A stretch of DNA of 64,000 bases. Source: Adiantum capillus-veneris. Lineage: Eukaryota > Streptophyta > Polypodiopsida > Polypodiales > Pteridaceae. The notes beneath the pieces are model-generated. The model worked only from the letters and a program-made list of their open reading frames with translations, searched no databases and had not been told where the DNA came from. Position 1 is the first letter of the stretch; every line of letters starts with the position of its first letter. A program made the position numbers and the translations under genes. The stretch lies in the NCBI GenBank assembly GCA_014529385.2, contig CM043942.1, forward strand, positions 60,279,684-60,343,683. Reading direction: 5' to 3'. Positions 45,380 to 57,174 of this stretch are shown here, one piece after another.

Positions 45380-46080
45380 AAGCACTAAAATATCTTTCAG
45401 AGGATGCAAGGAGAGGGAGTCCCTCTGAATGGGGTCACATTCGTTGGCATCTTGAAGGCTTGTGGTAGCATGGAGGCAGCTCAAAAAGGTCAAGAAGTAC
45501 AAGTCAAGGGTATGGAGGACGGCCTACTTGAAAAGGAAACTATAGCCTCCTAACAAAGCACAGGAAGTGTTTGCCATACACAATCTGGTTGCTTGGATTA
45601 CACTTATTGTAGGATACATACAGTATTTCTATGGAGAGCTTATTTTCTATTTGTATAGCAGGATGGTTAGAGGAGGCCAACAGTTGGATCTGGCAACAAT
45701 TATTGTTCTGCTTACCACATGAAATCATAATGGTCTTTTGGAGAAGGGTCAAGTTTGTTTGGAGAAGATGAGCTCAAGCTATGGCTTGTCCCCCATGGTT
45801 GAACATCACACATGTATGGTGGACCTCTTTGCCCGTGTAAGCTTCTTAGAGCAGGAAATGATACTGATCCATGAGTTACCCAACCTTGCCAATCTTTCAA
45901 TGTGACATAGTGTTTTGGGTGCATGCAAGAAATGAGGACATAAACACCTTGCAATGTTAGCCTTTCATGAATCAAGGAGACTAGATCTAAATGATGGTGA
46001 AGATTATGTTTGTTTTAGCAATGTATATGCAACAACTTATGGGGACAAGGATAGTGGCTAGAAGGCATGGAAGATGAGTG
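45380..46080 (+). pseudogene. Pentatricopeptide-repeat (PPR) protein pseudogene
   Basis: Plus-strand frames give GVPLNGVTFVGILKACGSME (about 45412), then HNLVAWITLIVGYIQ (about 45580), LDLATIIVLLTT (about 45680) and, after breaks, YGLSPMVEHHTCMVDLFARV (about 45780). HSVLGACKK and HKHLAMLAFHESRRLDLNDG with YVCFSNVYAT (to about 46030) follow. This is the repeat layout of PLS-class plant PPR proteins, which act in organelle RNA editing and processing. Stops and frameshifts interrupt the frame at least four times, and both the N-terminus and the E/DYW end are missing. It is a dead fragment, possibly retrocopied. Confidence 0.8.
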
Positions 46081-46087
46081 CATGCGT

Positions 46088-46201
<114 letters not shown>

Positions 46202-46339
46202 TCTCTAGTAGTACTTCATATAATTCGTGTGAAACATTAGTGTGAGTGAAGACCTAGTAATGGTTACCCAATCCAAGACAACATTCAGTAACAATGAAAG
46301 GGAGACAATTGTTAACGATTACTAACCTGACAATGTACA

Positions 46340-46575
46340 CAAGAAGTATTAGAAAAATTCTCAGTATAATTCCCAATTGCAAGTTAGATAATATCATGAT
46401 TTGTTGCACGGGAGGGAGCCCATGATAGCTAGGATGTGGTTGGGAGTAGGCAAGTACCTGTCCCACCCGCACCCTAGCTAGGCATGTGCTCCTTCCGGAG
46501 CAACAACTTATGATGTTGAATATTATAGTGAAAGGAATGGTAAAAGAGTTTCTTTCTCACATTGGAAAATTGTGC
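46340..46575. repeat. Dispersed palindromic repeat, copy 3 (diverged)
   Basis: ATTCTCAGTATAATTCCCAA, GGGAGGGAGCCCATGATAGC, CACCCTAGCTAGGCATGTGC and ACATTGGAAAATTGTG line up with the copies at 24035 and 32360. Confidence 0.6.
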
Positions 46576-48410
46576 TATTGATCAATGATTTCCCTAAATA
46601 CTAGTATCATGATGGTTTTGAGTTCAACAAGTATAAAACCAAATTTAGCAGCTGCATCAAGGCTTCTTGGTTTACATTGAAGGAACTTCTATGCAACTAG
46701 AACTTGATTGAAACATAATCATACACAATTGCCATTGCATTTGAGCGAGTACCAACCATACACAAACAACAAAATTACAGAGGAAGTAAAGGCCATAGTC
46801 GTGACATTTTGGACTAGAAATACACGCATATCACCCAACAAGAAGGATGTGTGTCAAAAGCGTATTGCAGGGAAAGTGTGCCCAATGAAACTTCTTGAGA
46901 AACCTCAGGTTTGTTTTGACTTCTTGAGAAACAAGAATTTTATTTTCATTGTTACAAAACCACTTTGAAAATTAAGTTGAATCTCAACTTTTTAGGGTTT
47001 GTATAGAAGCTATGTAGTGTATAAAGACCATAGAAATGGCCACTCATCAATTGGAGCCATGGTTACCAAGTTATGAAGTCAAATGTAGATGCTAGAGAAG
47101 CAATGCCAAATGATTTTTACGTTCTTTTGGACTAACAGTTGGAGGTCTTGAGAGAGTCAAAATGCGACGAGGTCAAGGAGGGTTGAAGTCCGCAATACGA
47201 GCTCCTATGATGGCTTTACAATGTGAGTATCAAGTTTTGGAGCAGTAAGTGGAGTTGCAAAGGAAGTTGGGGGGAAAAAACAAAGTTTTTTGGAAATTTT
47301 GCGACTTTGTGGGGGGCTTAAGAGGCTAGGGCAACTTGAGGGTGCCATGTGGCAGGCTTGTCCCGTATGCGGGGCCATCGACCAGAGTTATGGGGTATAA
47401 GAGCCGAAAAGTGGATCATTTGAAAGCATCAAAGGGAGAGCTCCATTGGGGGAGTGAGCTATGGCGATGCCATTGCGGTGTTGCATGTGGTGGCTCTCCG
47501 TAGATGGACAACGAGGTGGCTCACAAAGCAGATGATGGTGGTAGGGCGTGGTTCTTGAACCCATGGGGCCATAATCATATTTAAAGGCAAAAGTGGGAGC
47601 ATCGATGGCATTGTCGGGGCTCCAAGTAAGGGTATGTACATGCACAACGTGGGGATCAAGTAAATCGAGGTATAGAAGGAGGTTTTTCATGCAAAAAAAG
47701 CAAGCTAAAAAAGAAATTAGACAAAAAAAGATGGAACTCACATGCCCATAAGGGCGACCTTTTTGGGGTAGATGGTTTTTTTTGGGAGAATAGAGGAGGG
47801 AGGCTTCTCGAGTTCTCACAACAAGGAGAGCAAGGAGGAGAGTTCCACACCATGGAGGCACCAACGAGGGATTCCAATGTGTTCTTTGTGCTTGTCGAGG
47901 CCGTGCCAATGGAGCCAAGTTCTATAGTGTTTTTAGATGATGTTTTTGTCAAAATTGAAGCAAACCATAGCCAATTTCTGTGCTACTTCTTCCCCCTTCT
48001 TGTCCTTGCTCTGCTCCAAGGTGTATGGTTCCAGTGTGGGAGTGGTGTGTGTCCCCCAGGCCGTTTGTGTGTGAGAGATAGATGTGTGTGTTGTGAGATA
48101 GCTAGAAACATGTAAAATTGGAGGGATATGATGTTTGTAGATTGTACAAAGTGTGTATGTTGGCATGAATACAAATGGTAATATGCTTGCAAAAAAGTGT
48201 AGTTTTGATGGTGATTTCTAGTGGACAGAGGTGTTGTGAGTACCTTAGGCTATAGAGAGGCGTCTGTGGTGTGCTTTTGGGTGTGTTCCCATTCCCCCTC
48301 TTCAACGTACACTTCAAAAAAGTCTTCTTCATAATTGTTACTTCCTACAATCTCCACCTTATGGTAAGCTCAACCTATGTAGTCATGACAAATATTAAGG
48401 AATTAAGGAC
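46576..48410. other. Region without recognised gene
   Basis: A plus frame at 46708-46968 (EVKAIVVTFWTRNTRISPNK) may be a fragment of a mobile-element protein but is not identified. The part 47000-48300 has only shadow frames. It may be the 5' region of the Ty3-like element that follows. Confidence 0.35.
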
Positions 48411-48640
48411 ACTACCTCAAGTTACATATGGGTACAACATGACAATGGTAGCTATCAAGATAGCACTGAGAGCTACCGATACTATGCAGGTAGCTACTAA
48501 TACTATCCTGGAAGCTATCAATCATATCCTGATATAATAGCTGGATGAATGAGCTATCTAGTTTGGTTGCTACCAGGTTGATAGTGGTAGTTAACATAAT
48601 TAGAGTCTAGCAGTAACCTTTCCAAGGAGTAGCATGCTAG
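48411..48640 (+). pseudogene. Tyr/Gly-rich gag fragment, 5' part
   Basis: The frame reads DNGSYQDSTESYRYYAGSY, then a stop, YYPGSYQSYPDIIAG. This Y-x-GSY repeat is the same as in the gag fragment at 49989-50520. The two lie on either side of the TTAA-flanked insertion. Confidence 0.55.
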
Positions 48641-49988
48641 TTAACACTAGAATGGTAATATGACACTTTTATGTCCTTGGACACTTTTGTGTCCTGTCAA
48701 GTAACCATTTTGATTGAATTATTTGAAGAGTATGAAAATGAATTTCTAGGTGCTATATATCCACAAAGTTGCCTTATGAGCTGAAAAAAACTTAGCATTT
48801 TATTTTGAGTATCGATCTCACCATTAACCTTACTCTTGCACAACATTTTTGAACCTAAACTGTGTGAAAAAACGGGTCGTGTTTTTGGTTTTTTTTCAAT
48901 TTTTGGCAACTATACCACTCTAAACTTCATGTTTGTGAGGTTTAGATGGCTAGAGGTTAGGCCTTTATAATTCTCAACATGTTTTGATGCTTGTAGGGAG
49001 AGCTAAGTGTTAAAATTGAAAGTTATGACCAATTTACAAGAATTGCATAATTCTGTTTTTTGGCCAAAATTAGCACTTTTATGATTTTTTTGGTGGCTTT
49101 CTTGATATCCAAATTCAATTTTGATTGTGTAAGTGTAATGTATAACATAAAGCTAATCTTCCTTGAGTTTTGGGGGACCTAATATGCTATATAGCATAGT
49201 ATATGATGATGGTTGAGTTTTTTGATTGCTGAAGAATACGATACATTTTAGAGTAGCAAGTATAACTTTCTCAATATTGCTAGTTTCTTAGGCCAATTGT
49301 GTGTATTTTGTAGGTAGTAACCATATCTAATCATAGACTACAAACTTGGCTAGATATTGAGTAGTTTCTATGGGTTTCTAGAGGTCATAATGCTAAACCC
49401 AGTTTTTTCATGTTTGCTGTATTTAGCACTTTATCGTTGCCCCCAAGGTTCCAATTGTAAGAGATCCATTATCCTTTTGACATGCTCCATGGCTCCCTTT
49501 GAATCCAGAGGCCCAAAGGGAACTAAGAAAACATGTATATAGTATCTGTATTGAGCGTGACTATAGAAACTTTGATGAGAGGTCCGCAGAATGGCAAAAA
49601 TGCAACTTTTTTGTACCTATTTTTTTTGCCCAGAAAAAAACTTAGTGAGGTAGAAGCAACCATATGTTTTGGTCACCAACCCATTGAAGTTAACGGGGCA
49701 TTTTATCTCATGTCCTACAAAAATATCCACTCTTATTTATATGCAATCAACCGTAAGAAATTGCTGTATTGGGCAAACTGCACTGATCCATCAACTTTGG
49801 AGGCTTGTAGTGACCAAGGGATGAGAAAAATTACAAGTTTCTCATTTTTTCCATATGTGGTAGTTATTGAACTATAAGCTCATGAAAGGATTTTTCAAAA
49901 TGAGTGGATCTACTATGGTTTTGGAAATTTTTTCCAAAACCCTGAAAGGACACTTTGATGTCATGTTAGGTTACCATTCTAGTGTTAA
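48641..49988. mobile_element. Candidate piggyBac-like non-autonomous element (TTAA-flanked)
   Basis: Both ends are TTAACACTAGAATGGTAA in inverted orientation: 48641-48658 on plus and 49988-49971 on minus, an 18-base perfect match including TTAA. TTAA duplication and a C-x-CTAGAA terminus are typical of the piggyBac superfamily. Inner subterminal stretches are partly shared (GGACAC, GTGTCC motifs). The 1.34-kb interior shows no recognisable transposase. The element lies inside a gag sequence, consistent with insertion. Confidence 0.6.
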
Positions 49989-50530
49989 TTGTATAAATGT
50001 GGATACTAGGCTAGAAGTGGTTGTAACTACCCCACCAAGGCAGCCATGGCAGCTTGGTAGCTACCTTGATCAAGACACGCCTGGGAGCTATACAACTATG
50101 AGAGTGGTAGCTACCACTATCAGCTTGAAATCTCCCAGTATAATCGTGGTTACAAATACTATAAGGGTACCTACCAGTACCATAAGGGTAGCTATCACTA
50201 CTACATTGGTAGCTAACTCTTTGACAGTGGTAAATACCTTGCTATCACCACGATTTCCATGGGAGAATGGTAGCTACCACCTTTTATGCAAGGTATGCAT
50301 ATCAATTTTCCATTTAAGAGCTTTTATCATGTTAATGCTCCCTCAACTCCTTAGAGCTTCTACACCTCAGCCTCCACTTCCATGCAGTAGGAGCAAGGAA
50401 CATCTCACCTTTTGACTTGCCCATCCAATTGGCCTATTTTGTGCTACAGATGTAGGGAATATGGGCACTACCAAAGCAAATGCCTGCTTCCAGAAGGGTC
50501 TCTTCCTTTGCCATCATTTCTCTAAGGTCA
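49989..50530 (+). pseudogene. Ty3-like gag fragment with Tyr-rich repeats and zinc knuckle
   Basis: The frame YNYESGSYHYQLEISQYNRG then YKYYKGTYQYHKGSYHYYIG (50090-50213) is a run of Tyr/Gly/Ser repeats. It is followed, after stops, by the zinc knuckle CYRCREYGHYQSKC (50442-50483). The same knuckle type occurs on the minus strand at 13303-13262. Stops show it is not functional. Confidence 0.65.
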
Positions 50531-50899
50531 AGGATCACTTCAGTAGTAGGCATTGTCCCGAACATCACACATACACATCTTTGAGCCCCAGTCACAGCAA
50601 ACCTAAATTCACCTTTCCTAAGATCAGTTTGATAGTAGTTAGTACCATCCCTCAACCGCCATATTTTGGTAGAGGATTTCATTGGCGTCCTCACTCGGGC
50701 CCAGAGGGAATCCCTCAATCTTAGCATTCTAGCAAGTTTAACTTTCCCACACATGATCTCACTAGTGAATACCTATCTTCCCAAGGTTGACAAGCCATCC
50801 CCTAGTGCCAAGAGAGGATCTTCAACTCAGCTCTCTTATATTGATGAGGCTTTCTTAGAAGCAATTGTTGACCTACAATAGATCAACAAAACAAACAAG

Positions 50900-51340
50900 G
50901 CAATGATGCAAAGAGAAAAAACCTACAACAAAACTTAGTGATAGTGGATGGTGGATCTAGCATCAACCTGATTCCCAAGTTCACAATGTTGGAATTAGGT
51001 TTACAACCTACCTGATCCACCCCTTCACACTCACTTTGGCTGCCTAGAGGGTAGTCTATCCACTAGGCATAGTGGATAAGGTGCCTCTACAACTACTTTG
51101 GCCATGACTAGAGGACAATCTACCCACTAGGAATAATGGCCAAGGTGCCTCTACAAGTACAAGAGTTCACCTTAACTTGGATTTTGTTGTGGTTTGTCTC
51201 CCTAGGTTGAGGGAGGATTTCCTTTTCTCATTGGTAGACCATGGCTATGGCACACTAAAGCACTCCATGATTGGGAAAACGATGCAATGTAGATACATGC
51301 TCCTAGATCCCTAGTGAAACCCATTTGACTTGAAGGAGGC
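50900..51340 (+). pseudogene. Retroviral-type aspartic protease remnant (Ty3-like)
   Basis: LVIVDGGSSINLIPKFTMLE (about 50932-50990) has the D-x-G-S active-site motif. FPFLIGRPWLWHTKALHDWE (51207-51266) matches the conserved (L/I)GRPWL...A-(I/L)-HDW block downstream of plant Ty3 proteases. Stops and a frameshift lie between. It follows the gag fragment in the same orientation. No reverse transcriptase follows, because the copia element starts at 51858. Confidence 0.75.
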
Positions 51341-51852
51341 ATGAATCTAGTAGTGCATCATAGTTCTTTATCGTTGGAGTCCAACCCCAACCTCAAACAA
51401 CCTACCCCACCACAAACAAGAGGAGGACCTGGTTGAGTGGTTGGAAGTTACCAAGTCTTTGCCTTGTTATCGGTCTATATTAAATCTTTTTTGGAGGATA
51501 TCCCATTTTCCAATATCCTTATAGTAGCTTGCCCTAGTGTGTCATCTAGCCTAGATGCAAGGGGGTCGGGGTCAGAGAGTTTGATGCTTCATATGATCCA
51601 GCCTTTGGGATTTGGGAGTGTATAAACCAAAGAAGAGGAAATAAATCTCCTTGGTATGAGTTCTCCCAACTCTCAACCTCCTTTGTGTTTTACTATCCAC
51701 CCAAGGAAAAGCTCACCTATGTGTCTCATGAAGTACCCTTTGATGAGCTTCCCCAAGGATTACTACAAGAAGAATATGAAAAATTCAATATTGATCAACC
51801 ACCAACTTCTGTTGTCTCTAAACACCAAAAAATAGCACCCTCTTCACCTATC
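51341..51852. other. Tail of the Ty3-like remnant, no clear domain
   Basis: Frames such as YQVFALLSVYIKSFLEDIPF and FYYPPKEKLTYVSHEVPFDE suggest further retroelement polyprotein, but no motif is conserved enough to name. Confidence 0.35.
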
Positions 51853-51857
51853 AAAAC
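51853..51857. other. Target-site duplication AAAAC, left
   Basis: Identical to 57791-57795 at the other end of the copia element. Confidence 0.85.
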
Positions 51858-51941
51858 CGTTAGGAGATAGGATGTATCTAAAAGATATTAGAGTAGTTTA
51901 CTTAATGGAGAGAGATAATTTTCACACACTAGAGGTTATGG

Positions 51942-51944
<3 letters not shown>

Positions 51945-51988
<44 letters not shown>
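51945..51988. repeat. (GA)n microsatellite in copia LTR
   Basis: About 43 bases of GA repeat; the inserted inverted repeat interrupts this tract, which resumes at 52446-52486. Confidence 0.95.
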
Positions 51989-51992
<4 letters not shown>

Positions 51993-52442
51993 TAGGTGAA
52001 ATTTGGACTCACAAAGGGGCCCTTTAAAGAGTTTGACTTTACCTCTCTCTACCAAAATGGACGCATGGATAAATTTTTGCAAACAAACTCCGAAGTTGGC
52101 GGAGGTTTGACAGTTAGAATGTATTCTTCAAGCTCTATTTATTGATATATAGCACGCCATGAGATTCCTCATATTTTAGAAGATTCTTTTTTTTTATTCA
52201 CCTATGATGTGACAACTCTGTCGGAATCTAAGTGAATCAAAAAAAGAATCTTCTAAAATATGAGGAATCTCATGGCGTGCTATGTATCAGTAGATAGAGC
52301 TTGAAGCGGACATTCTAGCTGTCAAACCTTCGCCAACTTTGGAGTTTGTTTGCAAAAATTTATCCATGTGCCCGTTTTGGTAGAGACAGAGAGAGGTAAA
52401 GTCAAACTCCTTAAAGGGCCCCTTTGAGTCCAAATTTTACCT

Positions 52443-52446
<4 letters not shown>
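51989..52446. mobile_element. Foldback (MITE-like) insertion in copia 3' LTR
   Basis: Arms of about 210 bases are inverted copies: CATTAGGTGAAATTTGGACTC at the left and GAGTCCAAATTTTACCTAATG at the right end. They close with GAAGATTCTTTTTTTTATTCAC against GTGAATCAAAAAAAGAATCTTC around a 30-base loop near 52202-52232. The other LTR (57039-57790) lacks it, which proves insertion. The target is a GA microsatellite, so the duplication length cannot be read. Confidence 0.8.

Positions 52447-52487
<41 letters not shown>
52446..52487. repeat. (GA)n microsatellite in copia LTR
   Basis: About 40 bases of GA repeat, the continuation of the tract split by the foldback insertion. Confidence 0.95.
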
Positions 52488-52488
<1 letters not shown>

Positions 52489-53199
52489 ATGCATGATATG
52501 TGGTTCACCCAATGTGGGCTATGTCCACCCACAGAAAAGAAGCCACTCAATGGATTTAGTACTTCAAACTAGAAACAGGTCACAAAGGGATTCTACCCTT
52601 GATAGAGCTCTTACCTTGCTTCACTCTCACCACCTCACACCCACCTTGTTGCATCAACAATACATCACAATTCCACATTTTTCATGTAGAAGAGGCCTCC
52701 TTTTATAGGCCAAAAGGGCTACCCTCTCTCATGAGATGTAGCCGTGTGTGGCCGTCCTTGCGTAGACAATTCCAAGTTGGCTCTCCAATGCACCCATGTG
52801 TGGCCGCTGGCCGCCCTTGAGAAGACAAGTCCTCCTTGAAATAAGCCATTGGCCATTGTCCATCGATTATTGACTTTTGGCCACCCACCATTGACTACCG
52901 GCCAACCGATCGTCTGTTTTTTGACCACTTTTAGACCGCCGTCTGGCCATAATATTCACGGTCGATACTGGGCATGAATTTTTGGTTTTTTAGAGAGTGA
53001 TTTTTCTTCACGCATGATGTATTGTCCTCATAATGGTGACCTGACAAATGTGCATTTTTAATACTAAAAATTACTAGAGGTAAATCAAGATCCATACTTG
53101 AAAATCTCCCACGTGAAGACTGGTCTCCACACCAAACCTGTGATGGCTTTCCATCCTCATTTCTTATCCTTGAATGCCAATTGAAGATGAGAAAAATCT

Positions 53200-53360
53200 T
53201 AACTTCTACCTTTGTAAACATGTCTACAGGATTTTCACTTGTGTGCACCTTTCCTAGAATTAGTTGTCCCTCTTCCAAAAGAGTACGTATGTAGGGATAT
53301 CTCACCTCAATGTGCTTGTCCTTGAGTGAAAGGTTGAATTCTTTGCAAGACAAATGGCGC
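53200..53360 (-). pseudogene. Copia RNase H C-terminal remnant
   Basis: Minus-strand KDKHIEVRYPYIRTLLEEGQ followed by ILGKVHTSENPVDMFTKV is the conserved end of copia RNase H (usually ...SENPADMFTK). The frame continues to 52931 inside the LTR before stopping. Confidence 0.8.
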
Positions 53361-53679
53361 TTTGACTGTCACTGTACAAGACACAATTGTGAAGCCACAT
53401 AATTTATTTTAATTTCTCCATTATTGCTACATACTTTGATTTCGTGGTAGAAAGTGAGACCATTTTGTGCATCTTTGAAGCCCAACTTATTGTTGTGCCT
53501 CCAACTATGAAGACATAGCCAGTAGTGCTCCTTTGAGTATCTTTGTCACTTGCCATATCTGAATCACATACCCTTGCAAGAAAATATCAGTGTCTCCAAA
53601 ATACAAAACATTCATAGTTGTCCTCTTTTTAGATACCTAAATATCCACCACATCTTGCCAATGATTTTTATTTGTATTA

Positions 53680-54700
53680 TCCATGAACCTACTTACAACT
53701 CACACTGCATGTGCAATATGTGGCCTTGTTTAAACCATAGCATACATCTATCGCAACAACATATGGAACTTTAGACATATAGGCTATCTCCTCTTGTGTC
53801 TTTGGACACATATCTTTTGTTAGTTTAAAGTGACTAGCCAAAGGTATAGAAACCAATTTTTCATCTTGCATTGCAAACCTTTCTAGTACCTTCTTGATGT
53901 AATCCTTTTGAAATAGATTTACTATCTTCTTTGTTTTGTCCCTTGATATCTTCATGCCAAGTATCGACTTTGCATCATCTAAATCTTTCATTGAAAAAAA
54001 ATTATATGGCTCCTCTTTTAGGTCTTTGATTTCCTACATGTTAGCACTAGTAATTAGCATGTCATCAACATACAACATTAGGATGATGAACTTTCCATCT
54101 CCCAAATTCTTCATGTAGATGCAATGATCTCAGTTGCATCTTCTAAATCCGTGATCCAACATCCATTGATTGAACTTCAAGTCCACTGTCTTGATGCTAG
54201 CTTTAGACCATACAAGATTTTCTTTATTATCTCCTTACCCTTTACTTCATACCCCTTTGATTGAAGCACGTAAATTCCTTCTCTTAGTCACTGTGAGAGA
54301 ACACCGTATTAATATCTATTTGATCAAGTTTTAAGTCATGAGAAACCACAAGGCTTAAGACAAGCCTAATTGAGCTCATTTTTACAACAGGTAAAAATAT
54401 TCATTAAAATTAGTACCTTTCTTTTGAGAAAACCCTTTTACCACAAGACTTGACTTGTACCTTTTCTTCCCACCTACTTCTTTCTTCAGCTTGTACACCC
54501 ATTTGTTCTGCAGTGCCCAATTACCTTTAGGCAACTCAATCAACTCCCATGTTTGGTTGCGATATGTAATGAGTCCATCTCCACTTGCATGCTCTTCATC
54601 CATTCTCCTTTGGATTTTTGTTGCTTGCATAGCTTCTTCATATGATTTTGGATCTCCAAAATCTAAGATCAAGAGATGGTTGTAAGGAAGAACCAAACCT
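53680..54700 (-). pseudogene. Copia reverse transcriptase remnant
   Basis: In minus-strand order: GLITYRNQTWELIELPKGNW and NKWVYKLKKEVGGKKRYKSS (54600-54440), which is the N-terminal RT region; the catalytic LMLYVDDMLI at about 54081-54055 (YVDD intact); then MKDLDDAKSILGMKISRDK and YIKKVLERFAMQDEKLVSIP (53991-53830). Stops and frameshifts lie between these blocks, so no active enzyme is made. Order and wording are typical of Ty1/copia. Confidence 0.88.
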
Positions 54701-55029
54701 TTCCGGAGGTCTACTTGCTCTTATAGATCTTTGGGGCATAGGTTGAGGCTCCTCATTTGGTTTACGTTGTTGCACATTGTCACCTCTTGCACTCCTTGAG
54801 TCTTTACAATCCTCAAGCTCCATCTACTCATCACCTGTATGTTTTGTTTGTTTTCTTTCCAAATAATATTTTTTGTTCGTTGAAAATTACATCCTTGCTT
54901 CTAAATATTTTACCATCTTCAGGATTCTATAGGCAATACCCAAAATCAACTTCTCCATAGACAATGAAGAAACACTTTTTGGAATCTGCATCTAGCTTTG
55001 ACCTCAGACTTCTATCTATGTGCATAAAA

Positions 55030-55900
55030 TCCTCACACTAAAACACTTTGAGAAATGAATAATTCACCAGTTTGTATGTCCATTCCTCTTTTGGAACTCC
55101 CCTATCCAATGCTATTGAGGGTGACCGGTTGATTAAGTACACAGACGTACTTACTGCTTCTGCCCAAAGATCAAGCAGGCCTGCATGTAGCCGAATTCTT
55201 CGTGCTTGATCCATGATTGTTCTGCTCATTCTCATTGAAATTCCATTTTGTTGAGATGTCCTTGGGGTTGTCCTTTGCCTCGAATATCATTTCTAGCACA
55301 AAAGCTTTCAAAATCTTGGTTGCAATATTTGCCTTCATTGTTGGATCTGAGGCATTTAAGCTTAGTACCTGCTTCATTCTCCACAAAGGCTTTTCACCTT
55401 TGAAATATAAAAAACACATTGGACTCATTTCTTTATTACATAAAACCATGTTTTCCTAGTCGCATCATCTATGAATGTTACATAGCATAATGAGCCAGCA
55501 AGTGATAGTGTACTTGTACGACCCCAAACATAAGAATGAACCTATTCAAGTTTTTTAAATTTTTTCATTCCCTAATTTTTGAAATTTTACCCTCTTTTGT
55601 TTACCGTAAACACAATCTTCACGAAACTCTAAGTCCACTTCTTTAAAACCTAGTAGAAGCTTATTTGATTAAAGGATTTGTGTTTCTTTGGCACTCATAT
55701 GCCCAAGCTGATGGTGCCACATTGCACTGTCAACTTTTGCTATTGCACTCGTTGAAGATTGTGTGCTGACAATACACAAAAGTAAAGTGTACCAACCTTT
55801 TCTCCTTTGGCAACGACCGAAGATCCCTAAGATCTTCCACCATTTGTTTCCAAATACAATGTTGTGACCTTCATTGTCCAATTGTCTTGTAAAGATTAAA
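55030..55900 (-). pseudogene. Copia integrase region remnant
   Basis: WHHQLGHMSAKETQIL (about 55713-55669) is the GAG-pre-integrase/zinc region. QARRIRLHAGLLDLWAEAVS and VYLINRSPSIALDRGVPKEE (55200-55085) are the C-terminal half of the integrase core. The catalytic DDE residues in between are not readable in one frame because of stops and frameshifts (55240-55600). Confidence 0.82.
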
Positions 55901-56029
55901 TTTTTGTGAAGAGAAGGACCATACCTAACATCTTTAAGCTTCCATTCATTCCATTAGCAATTTTGACACAAACTGTACCTTTGATAACAATTTCACAAGG
56001 TTCATCATCTCCCAATTATACATACCTAA

Positions 56030-56965
56030 AATTACCTTTGGTGTAATTTTGGAAATGTTGCTTGTGTAGTGTCGCATGAAATGAAGCCCTAGAAACTACT
56101 ATCCAGGATTTAGACACATTGTATAATGAGAGAATTAGAGAATCTTGCTCTACTTTACCTTCCACATTGGCCTCCAATGTTGGTTTGTTGTCTTGAGACT
56201 CCGACTCCTTCTCCTTCTCCTTCTTGGACCAGAAATACTTCTTGATGTGGCCCTTCTTACCGCAATTCTAACATTCAAGAACTGACTTGGTGCATGATTT
56301 TCTCCGCCTTGAGTGATCACGACCCTTTTGGCTTTTGAACCTCTCCTTCAATCTTCCCATCGGTTTTGCTGACAGTGCAACACTTGATGATTCACATATG
56401 CTTCTCCTTCACATTTCCTCGCTTAGGATAATGCCCACAACATCATCAAAATTAAGAGTCTTTGTATTAGATTAAGAGTTACTTACATCCATCACAAGGC
56501 TGTCCCAACTATCGGATAGAGACGAGTATAAGGAGGGCTCGCACTTCATTGTCAAAATTAACCTTCACCAACCGAGTTGACTTATGTTGGTGTTAAAGTC
56601 ATATATGTGTGCAACTAAAGCATTCTCTGTCATTTTTACATTGAGCAAGCGTTTCATGAGAAATACCTTATTGGATGTCTATGGTTTCTCGTAGAGCCCG
56701 TCAAGTGACTCCATCAAGTCCTCCATGCTCTTCATCTCCGAAATGTTGAAGGTCACTGTTGACTCCAAGGTTAGCCGAATTGTCCATAATGCCTTCAGTG
56801 AAGGAAAATCCATGATTCATCTGCCATTTTTGTGGGCTTCTTTGCAAGACCGCCTAGTGGAAAATAAAGGTCCTTCTGGTAGAGGTAGTCTTTGAACTGC
56901 ATCTTCCAGTGTTGATAGCTTTTTCCATGGAACTTCTGGATCTTGATCTTACCTTCCTTTTCCAT
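56030..56965 (-). pseudogene. Copia gag and protease remnant
   Basis: Gag starts with ATG at 56965: MEKEGKIKIQKFHGKSYQHW, then KMQFKDYLYQKDLYFPLGG, a standard copia gag N-terminus. Frames then break. A zinc knuckle near 56270 reads C-stop-NCGKKGHIKKYF, with the first spacing codon a stop and the last Cys lost. The protease site reads SWIVVSRASFHAT (about 56105-56065) in place of the usual W(I/L)xDSGASxHxT, so the catalytic Asp is gone. Confidence 0.82.
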
Positions 56966-57025
56966 TACTCCCACTCAATTCAAAGTATCCTTTACTTGAG
57001 ATACTTTATCTACGAGCACACCTTG

Positions 57026-57036
57026 CTCTGATACTA
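57026..57036 (-). other. Copia primer-binding site (tRNA-iMet)
   Basis: Minus strand AGTATCAGAGC next to the LTR end; the canonical site is TGGTATCAGAGC. Confidence 0.75.
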
Positions 57037-57038
57037 GT

Positions 57039-57120
57039 TGTTAGGAAATAGGATGTAGCTATTATAGTAGTTTACTTAATGGAGAGAGATATTTTTCACA
57101 CACGAGAGATTGTAGAGTAG

Positions 57121-57174
<54 letters not shown>

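Noticed and set aside
47388-47952. Minus-strand frames of up to 176 codons
   Set aside because: No motif, composition like intergenic sequence, and overlapping frames in three registers.
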